64,000 nt of DNA, from positions 149,346 through 213,345 of the forward strand of contig URCA01000001.1 of the NCBI GenBank assembly GCA_900546265.1. Reading direction: 5' to 3'. Origin of the DNA: an uncultured Oscillospiraceae bacterium. GTDB taxonomy: Bacteria > Bacillota > Clostridia > Oscillospirales > Acutalibacteraceae. Every line of letters starts with the position of its first letter. Position 1 is the first letter of the stretch. This document shows positions 1 through 7,243 of the stretch, one piece after another. Under the pieces are notes generated by a model. It was not told where the DNA came from. It made no database searches and saw only the letters and a list, made by a program, of their open reading frames with translations. A program made the translations under genes and the position numbers.

Positions 1-437
1 GCCTGCTGGCCGATGTCAACGACGTATTCAACGGCATCATGGTGCGGGGCGACGCCATCGGCGACGTGGTGTTCTACGGCCGGGGCGCGGGCAAGCTGCC
101 CACCGCCAGCGCCGTGGTGGCGGACGTCATTGACGAGGTCAAGCACCTGGGCGCGCGCAAATATTTGTTCTGGGAACGGGGCGCGGAAGGCTACGTCTGC
201 GACTGGAAGGAAAACGCGGTCAGCGCCCTGGTGCGCTTCCGCTGCCCGGAGACCCACGCCGCCCTCGCGCAGGTCAACGCCGTGTTCGGCGAAGTGTCCT
301 TCGTCAGCGCGCCCCACGCGCCGGCCGATCAGCTGGCCTTCGTCACCCCCTCCATGACCGAGGTGGAACTGGATGCCAAGCTGGCCTCCCTGCAGAACAT
401 GACTCTTCTCAGCCGCCTGCGGGTCGCGGAGCTGTAA
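1..437 (+). CDS. hom: Homoserine dehydrogenase, C-terminal part (truncated by window edge)
   Basis: In-frame codons run from base 3 to a TAA at 435-437; the start lies outside the window. The enzyme reduces aspartate semialdehyde to homoserine with NAD(P)H. The visible 144 residues hold the end of the catalytic domain (short motif GDAIGDVVFYGRGAG, seen in the family) and a C-terminal ACT-like regulatory domain (about the last 85 residues, starting near ALVRFRCPETH), which in this family gives threonine feedback. It sits 16 bp before thrB and is followed by lysC, so this is a hom-thrB-lysC threonine/lysine operon. Confidence is high from motif and context; NAD(P) binding residues are off the edge. 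Confidence 0.93.
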   Translation, partial: LLADVNDVFNGIMVRGDAIGDVVFYGRGAGKLPTASAVVADVIDEVKHLGARKYLFWERGAEGYVCDWKENAVSALVRFRCPETHAALAQVNAVFGEVSFVSAPHAPADQLAFVTPSMTEVELDAKLASLQNMTLLSRLRVAEL

Positions 438-453
438 GGCGGGAAGGGTTGCC

Positions 454-1392
454 ATGCTGAGAATTACCGTACCGGCCTCCAGCGCCAACCTGGGAGCCGG
501 GTTCGACGCCCTGGGCCTGGCCCTGACGCTGTATAACCGGGTGTGGATGGAGGAAGCCGACGGCTGCCACATCGCGGCCACCGACGGCGCCGCCATCCCC
601 ACCGACGAAACCAACATGATTTACGCCACCGCCCGCCGCCTGTACGAGCGGTGCGGCCACCCCTTCCGGGGGCTGCGGATCCTGCAGGAAAGCAACATTC
701 CCATGACCCGGGGGCTGGGCAGCTCCTCCGCCTGCCTGGTGGCGGGCCTGCTGGGGGCCAACACCCTGATGGGCAGCCCCGTCTCCCCCGCTGACCTGTG
801 CGATCTGGCGGCGGAGCTGGAGGGCCATCCGGACAATATCGCCCCCGCCATGCTGGGCGGGCTGGTCACCTCGGTGATGGACGGCGGACGGGTGCACACC
901 GTGTCCGTGCCGGTGTCCGAGCGGATCCGCTTCGCGCTGTTCATCCCGGATTTTGAGCTAAAAACCGAGGTGGCCCGCGCCGCCCTGCCGACCGAAATTT
1001 CCCGGCAGGACGCGGTTTATAACCTGTCCCGCGCCGCCCTGATGACCGCCTCCCTCTGGTCGGGAAGCCTCGACAACCTGCGGGTGGCGGTGCAGGATCG
1101 GCTGCATCAGCCCTACCGGTTCCCCCTCATTCCGGGGGCGGAACAGGTGTTTTACACCGCCTACAGCCTGGGGGCCTACGCGGTGGCCATCAGCGGGGCC
1201 GGGCCCTCCATTCTGGCCATTATCGAAGGCGGCAACGACGCCTTTGTCCCCCAGGCGGCCGCCGCCCTGCATGAGGCGGGGCTGACCGGCTGGCGGGTGG
1301 AGGTCTTCGGCTGCGACAGCCGGGGGGCCATGGTGGAATTCGGCGTCCCCAGTCCTATCGAGTCGACACAATCTGAACCGGAGGTTAACTAA
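454..1392 (+). CDS. thrB: Homoserine kinase
   Basis: A 312-residue GHMP-family kinase that phosphorylates homoserine with ATP, the step before threonine synthase. The N-terminus has the family substrate loop (VPASSANLGAGFDALG, residues about 6-21). The ATP loop is PMTRGLGSSSA near residues 84-94. The C-terminal GHMP motif is AISGAGPSILA near 247-257. Length is normal for the family. The start ATG follows a GGGAAGGG-like site. Its TAA is 2 bp before the lysC start, so translation is probably coupled. Threonine synthase (thrC) is not in the window. Confidence 0.96.
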   Translation: MLRITVPASSANLGAGFDALGLALTLYNRVWMEEADGCHIAATDGAAIPTDETNMIYATARRLYERCGHPFRGLRILQESNIPMTRGLGSSSACLVAGLLGANTLMGSPVSPADLCDLAAELEGHPDNIAPAMLGGLVTSVMDGGRVHTVSVPVSERIRFALFIPDFELKTEVARAALPTEISRQDAVYNLSRAALMTASLWSGSLDNLRVAVQDRLHQPYRFPLIPGAEQVFYTAYSLGAYAVAISGAGPSILAIIEGGNDAFVPQAAAALHEAGLTGWRVEVFGCDSRGAMVEFGVPSPIESTQSEPEVN

Positions 1393-1394
1393 GT

Positions 1395-2600
1395 ATGCTG
1401 GTAGTGCAGAAGTTCGGCGGCAGCTCCGTCGCCAATGCCGAGAGGGTCTTCAACGTCGCGCAGATCGTCACCGATACCTATAAGGCGGGCAACGACGTGG
1501 TGGTGGTGGTGTCCGCTCAAGGCGACACCACCGACGATCTCATTGAAAAAGCCAAGGAAATCAATCCGGGCGGCAGCAAGCGGGAAATGGATATGCTGCT
1601 GGCCGCCGGGGAGCAGATTTCCATCTCCCTGCTGGCCATGGCCATCGAAAAGCTGGGCTTCCCGGTGGTGTCTCTGCTCGGCTGGCAGGCCGGGTTCCAG
1701 ACCAACTCCACCTACTCCGCCGCCCGCATCAAGCGGGTGAACACCGAGCGGATCCGCACGGCGCTGGACAAAAAGCGGATCGTCGTGGTGGCGGGCTTCC
1801 AGGGGCTGAACCGCTTTGACGACATCACCACCCTGGGCCGGGGCGGATCCGATACCAGCGCCGTGGCCATCGCCGCCTCCATGCAGGCCGATTTGTGCCA
1901 GATTTTCACCGATGTGGAAGGCGTCTACACCGCCGATCCCCGCAAGATCCCCGGTGCCATCAAGCTGAAGGAAATCACCTACGACGAAATGCTGGAGCTG
2001 GCCACGCTGGGCGCCCAGGTGCTCAACAACCGGTCGGTGGAAATGGCAAAAAAATACAATGTGGAGCTGGAAGTGCTCTCCAGCTTGAAACGGGTGCCCG
2101 GCACCAAAGTCAAGGAGGCTGCGAAAATGGAACAAATGCTGATTAAAAGTGTGGCGAAGGACGCCAATGTGGCCCGCGTGATGATCGTCGGCCTGCCGGA
2201 CGAACCCGGTATTGCCTTCAAAATTTTCTCCCGTGTGGCAAAAGCCCACATCAATGTGGACATTATCCTCCAGTCGGTGGGCCGCGACGGCACCAAGGAC
2301 ATCACCTTCACCGTCCCCGCCGATAAGGGCGACGACGCCGTGGCATCCCTGCAGGAATACTGCGATAAGGTGGGGGCCAGAAGCATTTCCTACGACACCG
2401 GCGTGACCAAAATCTCGGTGGTGGGCGCCGGGATGGAAACCCACGAGGGCGTGGCCGCCAGCATGTTCGAGGCCCTGGCCGACGCCAATGTCAACATCCA
2501 GATGATTTCCACCAGCGAAATCAAGGTCTCCGTGCTCATCGCCTCCGACGATGCCGACCGCGCCGTCGCCGCCGTCCACAGCAAATTTTTCGAATCCTGA
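1395..2600 (+). CDS. lysC: Aspartate kinase with tandem ACT domains
   Basis: A 401-residue aspartokinase giving beta-aspartyl phosphate, the first step to lysine, threonine, methionine and diaminopimelate. The N-terminal kinase domain shows VQKFGGSSVANAERV at residues 4-18 and GRGGSDTSAVA near 151-161. Two ACT domains follow, about residues 260-335 and 340-400 (MIVGLPDEPG and ISVVGAGMETHEG mark their starts), as in lysine- or threonine-inhibited enzymes. The GGAGG ribosome site lies inside the end of thrB. Bacillus-type enzymes make a second short subunit from an internal start; I could not show that here. No lysine riboswitch is visible because the gene is internal to the operon. A terminator follows at 2616. 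Confidence 0.96.
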   Translation: MLVVQKFGGSSVANAERVFNVAQIVTDTYKAGNDVVVVVSAQGDTTDDLIEKAKEINPGGSKREMDMLLAAGEQISISLLAMAIEKLGFPVVSLLGWQAGFQTNSTYSAARIKRVNTERIRTALDKKRIVVVAGFQGLNRFDDITTLGRGGSDTSAVAIAASMQADLCQIFTDVEGVYTADPRKIPGAIKLKEITYDEMLELATLGAQVLNNRSVEMAKKYNVELEVLSSLKRVPGTKVKEAAKMEQMLIKSVAKDANVARVMIVGLPDEPGIAFKIFSRVAKAHINVDIILQSVGRDGTKDITFTVPADKGDDAVASLQEYCDKVGARSISYDTGVTKISVVGAGMETHEGVAASMFEALADANVNIQMISTSEIKVSVLIASDDADRAVAAVHSKFFES

Positions 2601-2615
2601 TACCGCTCTTTTCCG

Positions 2616-2647
2616 CAGGCCGTTTCTCTCTCGGGGGAAACGGCCTG
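2616..2647 (+). terminator. Intrinsic terminator of hom-thrB-lysC
   Basis: An 11-bp perfect stem (CAGGCCGTTTC paired with GAAACGGCCTG) is followed by TTTATTTATT, 16 bp after the lysC stop codon. Confidence 0.9.
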
Positions 2648-2686
2648 TTTATTTATTAGATATAGATCTATCCGACGATTTTCTAT

Positions 2687-2715
2687 TTGCACGGCACCGG
2701 TTCTTGTTGTATAAT
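2687..2715 (+). promoter_or_regulatory. Vegetative promoter for the 2790 small gene
   Basis: TTGCAC at 2687-2692 and TATAAT at 2710-2715 with a 17-bp spacer, starting about 40 bp after the lysC terminator and pointing to the small zinc-ribbon-like gene. Confidence 0.7.
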
Positions 2716-2789
2716 TAAACCAGAAAATATCAGGCAGCCTTTTTAGGCTCTACAAAATGGATAAAATTTGCCATAAGGGGACGCACAAG

Positions 2790-3044
2790 ATGCGCTACAA
2801 CATGTTTAAACAATACCTGGGCGGCGGCATGTGCCGGCGCTGCCTGAACCGTACGCTGCGCATCCGGCTGCGCCGTCAGGATTGTGTGTACCACCCCTAT
2901 GAGCAGCTCTGCCCCGTGTGTGGGGACATGCGCCACATCGTCATGGACGTGCGGTTTTTCAGCCGTCCCCAATTGTGGAAAGCCAAAGCGGTGAAAGACC
3001 CGGCGGAGCCGGCCGTTCCGGAAGAAACCCTGCTGCGGAAATAA
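2790..3044 (+). CDS. Small zinc-ribbon-like protein of unknown function
   Basis: An 84-residue protein. The ATG at 2790 is preferred over one at 2757 because AAGGGGA lies 8 bp upstream of it. Two CxxC knuckles are visible (CRRC about residues 15-18 and CPVC about 41-44), spaced as in a small zinc ribbon, with basic residues between them (RIRLRRQD). The C-terminal third is charged and probably disordered. There is no signal peptide or membrane segment. It has its own promoter and lies between the lysC terminator and a membrane-protein gene. Zinc binding is inferred from the cysteine spacing; function is unknown. Confidence 0.7.
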   Translation: MRYNMFKQYLGGGMCRRCLNRTLRIRLRRQDCVYHPYEQLCPVCGDMRHIVMDVRFFSRPQLWKAKAVKDPAEPAVPEETLLRK

Positions 3045-3071
3045 TCTTGTGGAAAAAGCGAAAATTCCCGG

Positions 3072-3099
3072 TTGAATTCGCGGATATTTGTGGTATACT
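3072..3099 (+). promoter_or_regulatory. Promoter for the 3148 membrane-protein gene
   Basis: TTGAAT at 3072-3077 and TATACT at 3094-3099, spacer 16 bp; about 50 bp before the TTG start of the next gene. Confidence 0.6.
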
Positions 3100-3147
3100 G
3101 AGGATTGAACGTATCGAACCCGATTCGGGATACTGGAGGTATGCCCT

Positions 3148-3756
3148 TTGCGCGCAACATCCCTGACATGTAAGATTCTGATGTGGACCGTCCTGGTGAT
3201 CAGCACGTTTTTCCAGGTGCTCGCCATGTTCGGCATCGGCCAGAACAACGCCACCGCGCTCGAGGCCGGCAAGGCGGATAAGGTGTACGCCCTGTGGCCC
3301 ATGATCGCCATGACCAGCCTGCTGGTCGTCGGCGTCATCCTGTTCATCTGCCTGCGCAAGCGGCCGTTTATCGGGCTGATTGTGGCGGCTGTGGCGGGGC
3401 TGGCGGCCGTGCTCATCGCTTTCGACCTGATGCGGGCCTTCCCCGCCCAGATCAGCGCCTCCGGCGGCGACACCGGCCTGAACACCTTCAAGATGATCTA
3501 CCGTCATATGAGCCCGGCTCTCGTGCCGCTGCTGATGGTGCCCGCCTTTATCTGCGATCGCATCGTCGCCAAGCAGGAGCAGGCGCGGCTGGTCGCCGAT
3601 GGCAAGGCCCGGTTCGACCTGTCCGGCGCGCCCCTGTTCAAGGATGGGGAAAGCACGCTGGGCCTCCCGCAGGAGGAACAGGCACAGCAGGCTTCCCGCA
3701 AGGAAAAACGCTCCGTGCGCATTGCCCGGAAGAAAATGGAGAGCCCCGAGTCCTGA
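3148..3756 (+). CDS. Four-helix membrane protein of unknown function
   Basis: A 202-residue protein. The start is TTG at 3148, chosen because GGAGG ends 9 bp upstream; the ATG at 3141 is in another frame. Four hydrophobic helices are visible at about residues 10-32, 48-72, 75-97 and 117-137. A polar, basic C-terminal tail of about 60 residues ends with KEKRSVRIARKK and is probably cytoplasmic. I recognise no catalytic motif. It is monocistronic, with a promoter at 3072 and a bidirectional terminator shared with convergent guaB. Confidence 0.75.
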   Translation: MRATSLTCKILMWTVLVISTFFQVLAMFGIGQNNATALEAGKADKVYALWPMIAMTSLLVVGVILFICLRKRPFIGLIVAAVAGLAAVLIAFDLMRAFPAQISASGGDTGLNTFKMIYRHMSPALVPLLMVPAFICDRIVAKQEQARLVADGKARFDLSGAPLFKDGESTLGLPQEEQAQQASRKEKRSVRIARKKMESPES

Positions 3757-3765
3757 GAGCTTCAA

Positions 3766-3798
3766 AAATCCCCCGGAAGCGTTGCTTCCGGGGGATTT
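3766..3798. terminator. Bidirectional terminator between the 3148 gene and guaB
   Basis: A 15-bp perfect stem with a GTT loop; A-rich and T-rich flanks serve both the rightward gene and leftward guaB (stop at 3812). Confidence 0.9.
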
Positions 3799-3811
3799 CT
3801 TATACATTATT

Positions 3812-5284
3812 TTATTGGCTGATGGAATAGTTGGGGGCTTCCTTGGTGATGTGGATATCGTGGGGATGGCTTTCCTTCAGGCCCGCGCCGGTGATCCGGA
3901 TGAACTGGCCCTTCTGCTGCAAATCCTGGATGGTGGCGCAGCCGCAATACCCCATGCCGGCCCGCAGGCCGCCCATGAGCTGATACACCGTTTCGGACAC
4001 CAGGCCCTTGTAGGGCACCCGGCCCTCCACCCCTTCGGGAACCAGCTTCTTGTTGTCCTCCTGGAAATACCGATCCTTGCTGCCCTGGGACATGGCGCCC
4101 AGGCTGCCCATGCCGCGGTAGACCTTGAACTGACGGCCCTGATAAATCTCCGTCGCGCCGGGGGATTCCTCGCAGCCGGCCACCAGGGAGCCGATCATGA
4201 TCACGTCCGCCCCGGCGGCGATGGCCTTGACCAAATCGCCGGAATACTTGACGCCGCCGTCCGCAATCACCGGGATGCCGTAGCGGGCCGCCGCGCAGGC
4301 CGCGTCGTACACCGCCGTGATCTGCGGCACGCCGATGCCCGCCACCACGCGGGTGGTGCAGATGGAGCCGGGGCCGATGCCCACCTTGATGGCGTCGGCG
4401 CCCGCGTCGATGAGGGCCTCCGCCGCCGCCGCGGTGGCGATGTTCCCCGCGATGAGGGACACGTTCGGGTATGCGGCCTTGACCTTGGATACCGCCTTCA
4501 GAATGTTCTGGCTGTGCCCGTGGGCCGAGTCGAGAACCAGCGCGTCCACCTGGGCTTCCACCAGGGCGGAAGCCCTGTCCAGCACGTCGGAGGTGGCGCC
4601 GATGGCCGCGGCGCAGAGCAAACGGCCGTCCTTGTCCCTGGCGGACAGGGGATACTTGACCGCCTTCTCGATGTCCTTGATGGTGATGAGGCCCTTGAGA
4701 TAACCGTTGTCGTCCACGATGGGCAGCTTTTCAATGCGGTGCTGCCGCAGGATTTCCTGCGCCTGCTCCATGGTGGTGCCCACCGGGGCGGTGACCAGGT
4801 TCTCCTTGGTCATGACCTCCTCAATGCGCTGGGTGAAGTCGGAAAGGAAGCGCATGTCCCGGTTGGTCAGAATGCCCACCAGCTTGCCATCGCGGCAGAT
4901 CGGCACGCCGGAAATCTTGTATTTGCCCATCAGCTCGTTGGCGTCGGCCACGATGTGATCGGGAGAGAGGAAAAACGGGTTGACGATAACGCCGTTTTCG
5001 GAGCGCTTGACCCTGTCCACCTGATCGGCCTGGGCCTCGATGGACATATTCTTGTGAATCACGCCGATGCCGCCCTCGCGGGCCATGGCGATGGCCATGC
5101 GGGCCTCGGTCACCGTGTCCATGGCCGCCGTCATCAGCGGCGTGTTCAGGGTGATATACTTGGTCAGGCGGGTGTTCACCGCGATGTCTTTGGGCAGCAC
5201 GTCCGACTTGGCGGGGATCAGCAGCACATCGTCAAAGGTGAGGCCTTCCTTCAGGAACTTCTCGCCGGCATTCGCATTTACCAC
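3812..5284 (-). CDS. guaB: Inosine-5'-monophosphate dehydrogenase
   Basis: A 490-residue enzyme that oxidises IMP to XMP with NAD, the committed step of guanine nucleotide synthesis. The TIM-barrel catalytic domain is split by a tandem CBS (Bateman) module at about residues 95-210 (MTKENLVTAPVGTT and the following repeat). The catalytic cysteine loop is GIGPGSICTTR, about residues 300-310, and the flap is YRGMGSLGAM. The start is GTG at 5284, with AAGGAGG 7 bp upstream. It is monocistronic, with a promoter at 5319-5348. Length and domain order are typical. Confidence 0.97.
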   Translation of the reverse strand: MVNANAGEKFLKEGLTFDDVLLIPAKSDVLPKDIAVNTRLTKYITLNTPLMTAAMDTVTEARMAIAMAREGGIGVIHKNMSIEAQADQVDRVKRSENGVIVNPFFLSPDHIVADANELMGKYKISGVPICRDGKLVGILTNRDMRFLSDFTQRIEEVMTKENLVTAPVGTTMEQAQEILRQHRIEKLPIVDDNGYLKGLITIKDIEKAVKYPLSARDKDGRLLCAAAIGATSDVLDRASALVEAQVDALVLDSAHGHSQNILKAVSKVKAAYPNVSLIAGNIATAAAAEALIDAGADAIKVGIGPGSICTTRVVAGIGVPQITAVYDAACAAARYGIPVIADGGVKYSGDLVKAIAAGADVIMIGSLVAGCEESPGATEIYQGRQFKVYRGMGSLGAMSQGSKDRYFQEDNKKLVPEGVEGRVPYKGLVSETVYQLMGGLRAGMGYCGCATIQDLQQKGQFIRITGAGLKESHPHDIHITKEAPNYSISQ

Positions 5285-5318
5285 GATTTTTCCTCCTTGA
5301 TTTTTTAATTTGTCTTTA

Positions 5319-5348
5319 ATTGTAGCATACCCCCCTTGGGAATATCAA
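5319..5348 (-). promoter_or_regulatory. guaB promoter
   Basis: On the minus strand TTGATA (5348-5343) and TACAAT (5324-5319) are separated by 18 bp. The leader is only about 30 nt, too short for a purine riboswitch. Confidence 0.7.
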
Positions 5349-5396
5349 GTGGAATTTTGGGGCTGTCTGTCGAAGGAAACTGGACAGGTAGACAAC

Positions 5397-5432
5397 AAAA
5401 CCCCGCCGCCGGTGCATCCGGCCGCGGGGTTT
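5397..5432 (-). terminator. Terminator of the XRE gene
   Basis: A G+C-rich stem (CCCCGC...GCGGGG, with an inner CCGG/CCGG) sits between A-rich and T-rich flanks and overlaps the last codons of the leftward XRE gene. Confidence 0.75.
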
Positions 5433-5766
5433 ACAGTTTATCGAGGAGGGATTCAAGGTTTTCCAGTGCCACGGTTGCCTTTCTCAACGCAGATGCCGCA
5501 ACAGCCAATTCTTTCTTAACATCATTTCGGTTAAGGGGAGCATCCGGTAAATCAATATCTAAAAGCGTGTCCGCAGATACTTTATAAATTGTCGCCAGTT
5601 TACGTAATATTGCCAAATCCGGTTCTATGGACCCTTTTTCATATTGAGAAATTGCCGATGATGAAACCCCGATCAATTCCGCAACGACTTTTTGAGTTAA
5701 CTGATTCTTTTTGCGATGATATTTTAGGCGGGAACCCAAGGTTACTAATTTTGTTTTCATAGCCAT
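5431..5766 (-). CDS. XRE-family DNA-binding regulator
   Basis: A 111-residue protein. Residues about 8-65 form a Cro/C1-type helix-turn-helix (LTQKVVAELIGVSSSAISQYEKG). The last 45 residues are a leucine- and alanine-rich helix (VAASALRKATVALENLESLL) that could dimerise. The start ATG follows GGGAGGTGG. The gene and its flanks are clearly richer in A+T than neighbouring housekeeping genes, which suggests acquisition by transfer. It is divergent from an AbrB-type gene and an inverted repeat lies between them. Targets are unknown; autoregulation is an inference. Confidence 0.85.
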   Translation of the reverse strand: MAMKTKLVTLGSRLKYHRKKNQLTQKVVAELIGVSSSAISQYEKGSIEPDLAILRKLATIYKVSADTLLDIDLPDAPLNRNDVKKELAVAASALRKATVALENLESLLDKL

Positions 5767-5815
5767 AGTCCCACCTCCCTCGTTTTTTAATAGTATACTC
5801 TTTATAAAATAAGTA

Positions 5816-5846
5816 TTGCTTCAATTTATATTTTAAAATTAAGCAA
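5816..5846. promoter_or_regulatory. Inverted repeat in the divergent XRE/AbrB intergenic region
   Basis: TTGCTT at 5816 and AAGCAA ending at 5846 are half-sites whose symmetry extends inward through AATTT/AAATT. It lies just upstream of the AbrB-gene -35 box and is a candidate operator for one of the two flanking regulators. Confidence 0.5.
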
Positions 5847-5848
5847 CA

Positions 5849-5877
5849 TTGACTTTTTTGGAAATTTTATGTATTAT
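5849..5877 (+). promoter_or_regulatory. Promoter of the AbrB-type gene
   Basis: TTGACT at 5849-5854 and TATTAT at 5872-5877, spacer 17 bp, 38 bp before the start codon. Confidence 0.7.
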
Positions 5878-5915
5878 TACTTTACGATACTAAACGAAGG
5901 AAAGGCAGTGAGCCT

Positions 5916-6164
5916 ATGCAGGCAACGGGAATTGTACGGAAAATGGACGAGCTAGGGCGGCTCGTCATTCCAGTGGAGCTGCGGCGGCATCTGGATTTGG
6001 AGGATGGCGCGGCATTGCAGATATTCACCGATAACAACGAGATCATCTTGAGAAAATACGCGCCCTTCTGCATCTTCTGCGGAGAAGCCCGGGATCTTGT
6101 CAGCTATGAAGGCGTAAACATGTGCCTCGCTTGCGTAAAAACGATTGCCAAAAGGTACGGCTAA
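5916..6164 (+). CDS. AbrB/SpoVT-family DNA-binding protein with C-terminal zinc knuckle
   Basis: An 82-residue protein. Residues 1-48 are a swapped-hairpin AbrB domain with the hallmark GIVRKMDELGRLVIPVELRR followed by LDLEDGAALQIF. The tail carries CIFC (about 53-56) and CLAC (about 71-74), a four-cysteine arrangement that could bind zinc. It resembles the transition-state regulator family (AbrB, Abh, SpoVT), whose members bind A+T-rich DNA as dimers or tetramers. The start ATG follows AAGGAAAGG at a slightly long spacing. The stop is about 14 bp before the left arm of the inverted-repeat element, so read-through into that element is possible. Confidence 0.85.
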   Translation: MQATGIVRKMDELGRLVIPVELRRHLDLEDGAALQIFTDNNEIILRKYAPFCIFCGEARDLVSYEGVNMCLACVKTIAKRYG

Positions 6165-6178
6165 GCGGTTTTATTAGT

Positions 6179-6219
6179 CCTATCGGGGTTGCGTTGGTAT
6201 GCGGGGCAGAACCCCGTAC
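6179..6219 (+). repeat. Left outer inverted-repeat arm
   Basis: Begins CCTATCGGGGTT and contains GCGTTGGTATGCGGGG. The reverse complement of 7129-7169 matches it almost throughout, with small gaps near GTT/TTGA and differences in the hairpin loop. Confidence 0.85.
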
Positions 6220-6522
6220 TCCTCTCGCGCCTAAGCCGCGCCCGCCGTGGGGGGGAGACCCCCCACTAGAAGAACGGGGTGTCACCCCGTTCTTCATCCC
6301 CCCAAAAAGGTATAAATAAAGAAAAGAGGGGGGAGAAAAGAAAAAGCCGGCCAACAGACGCGCCCGCTTCGAGCGCGCTGACGCGCGTTAGTATACTTGA
6401 GCGATCACCCAAATTATACAAGCGAGTGTGGTCTCACCGTCTTACGACGCTGAGCCCTATCCATCGAAATGGATGGTTCTCAGAATCCCGCGGCTATCTT
6501 GCGTGGCGGCTTTGTAGGGGCG

Positions 6523-6539
6523 AGCATCGCTCGCCCGCG
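6523..6539 (+). repeat. Dispersed intergenic repeat, copy 1
   Basis: A 17-bp exact match to 52509-52525 (core GCATCGCTCGCCC), preceded in both places by AGGGG and followed or preceded at a distance by other shared fragments such as CATACCCGCC. In this copy it forms a hairpin GGGCGAGC/GCTCGCCC. Confidence 0.75.
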
Positions 6540-7060
6540 AGACAGCGCTCCCTCTCGCCCATACCCGCCAGCCTGTGGCGAGCGAAAGCCTTTCCCTCGA
6601 GGTGATTTCCCGCCTGGCGGGGAACAAAAGGGGGACGTCCGCGGCAGACAAATGGCGACGTCCGGCGGGGCCGGACGCCGGATGAGGTGGAAACCAGGAT
6701 AAACTCCCGCCTCTGGTTTCCTTCCTATGGATTTCGTATGGGCTCGGCGGCCTAAGCCGACGAGACCGGCAGGGGCAGAGCATCCCCCCTTGTCTTTTGG
6801 TACTCCTCATGCAATGCAGCCCCAGGGAAGTTGGTCGCCCGACTTTCGCAACGTGTGGTCACGCAGGCGCGAGGCGGGGTTGGTAGAAAGCAGAACGGGC
6901 TGCCGCATGGTTATTAGCGGGCGTACTTGTGGGGACGCAGACGCTAAAAGTTTCTATTTTTTCTCTAAAGGGTCGAAGCCCGCAGCGACACAGGGGTTGC
7001 CGCGAGGATGTGAATCATTTTCACGCCGCCGGAAAGGTACCAGTAGGCTTTTTCTTTCTC

Positions 7061-7100
7061 CCCCATCTTTCTTTTTCACGCACGAAAAAGAAAGATGGGG
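7061..7100. repeat. Perfect 17-bp stem hairpin
   Basis: CCCCATCTTTCTTTTTC at 7061-7077 is the exact reverse complement of 7084-7100, with loop ACGCAC. One side is purine-only apart from a single T. Confidence 0.9.
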
Positions 7101-7128
7101 TGCGGGCGGCTCACAGCCGCGAACGGCC

Positions 7129-7169
7129 CACGGGGTGGTACCCCGCATACCAACGCTCAACCCGATAGG
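7129..7169 (-). repeat. Right outer inverted-repeat arm
   Basis: Inverted counterpart of 6179-6219. Its outer end, CCGATAGGG, can instead pair locally with CCCTATCGG at about 7180-7188, so two alternative structures are possible. Confidence 0.85.
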
Positions 7170-7200
7170 GTCATATTGCCCCTATCGGACGCAAGCGCAA

Positions 7201-7234
7201 AAAAGCCGATGCAGCATACGCCGCATCGGCTTTT
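7201..7234. terminator. Bidirectional terminator between the 1-kb element and dnaJ
   Basis: AAAAGCCGATGC and GCATCGGCTTTT form a 12-bp stem with a 10-nt loop and a T6 run on the plus strand and an A run on the other side. It can end both rightward transcripts of the element and leftward dnaJ (stop at 7244). Confidence 0.9.
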
Positions 7235-7243
7235 TTCCTCTTA

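Larger units (their letters stand above)
6165..7200. other. About 1-kb non-coding element with nested inverted repeats and many hairpins
   Basis: I see no credible gene: the frames here lack good ribosome sites and give low-complexity Pro/Arg/Ser translations. The outer arms 6179-6219 and 7129-7169 are imperfect inverted copies. An inner pair, a purine-rich stretch at about 6318-6350 and a pyrimidine-rich one at about 7047-7077, is also inverted. Between and beside them are local hairpins at 6205-6221, 6247-6266, 6270-6294, 6450-6483, 6516-6537, 6658-6677, 6690-6721 and 7061-7100. A strong terminator hairpin follows at 7201. This could be a large structured RNA, possibly read from the AbrB promoter, or a non-autonomous mobile element. 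I could not match it to a known family. Confidence 0.55.

Noticed and set aside
1395..2600. Lysine riboswitch for lysC
   Set aside because: lysC lies 2 bp after thrB inside an operon; there is no leader between them.
3599..5308. Very long plus-strand frame opposite guaB
   Set aside because: It is a high-G+C shadow of guaB: no ribosome site, Gly/Ala/His-rich composition, and guaB is certain on the other strand.
6165..7243. Group II intron, RNase P RNA or tmRNA
   Set aside because: I looked for the conserved core words of each (domain V, RNase P GAGGAAAGTCC core, tmRNA ends) and did not find them; a covariance-model search would be decisive.
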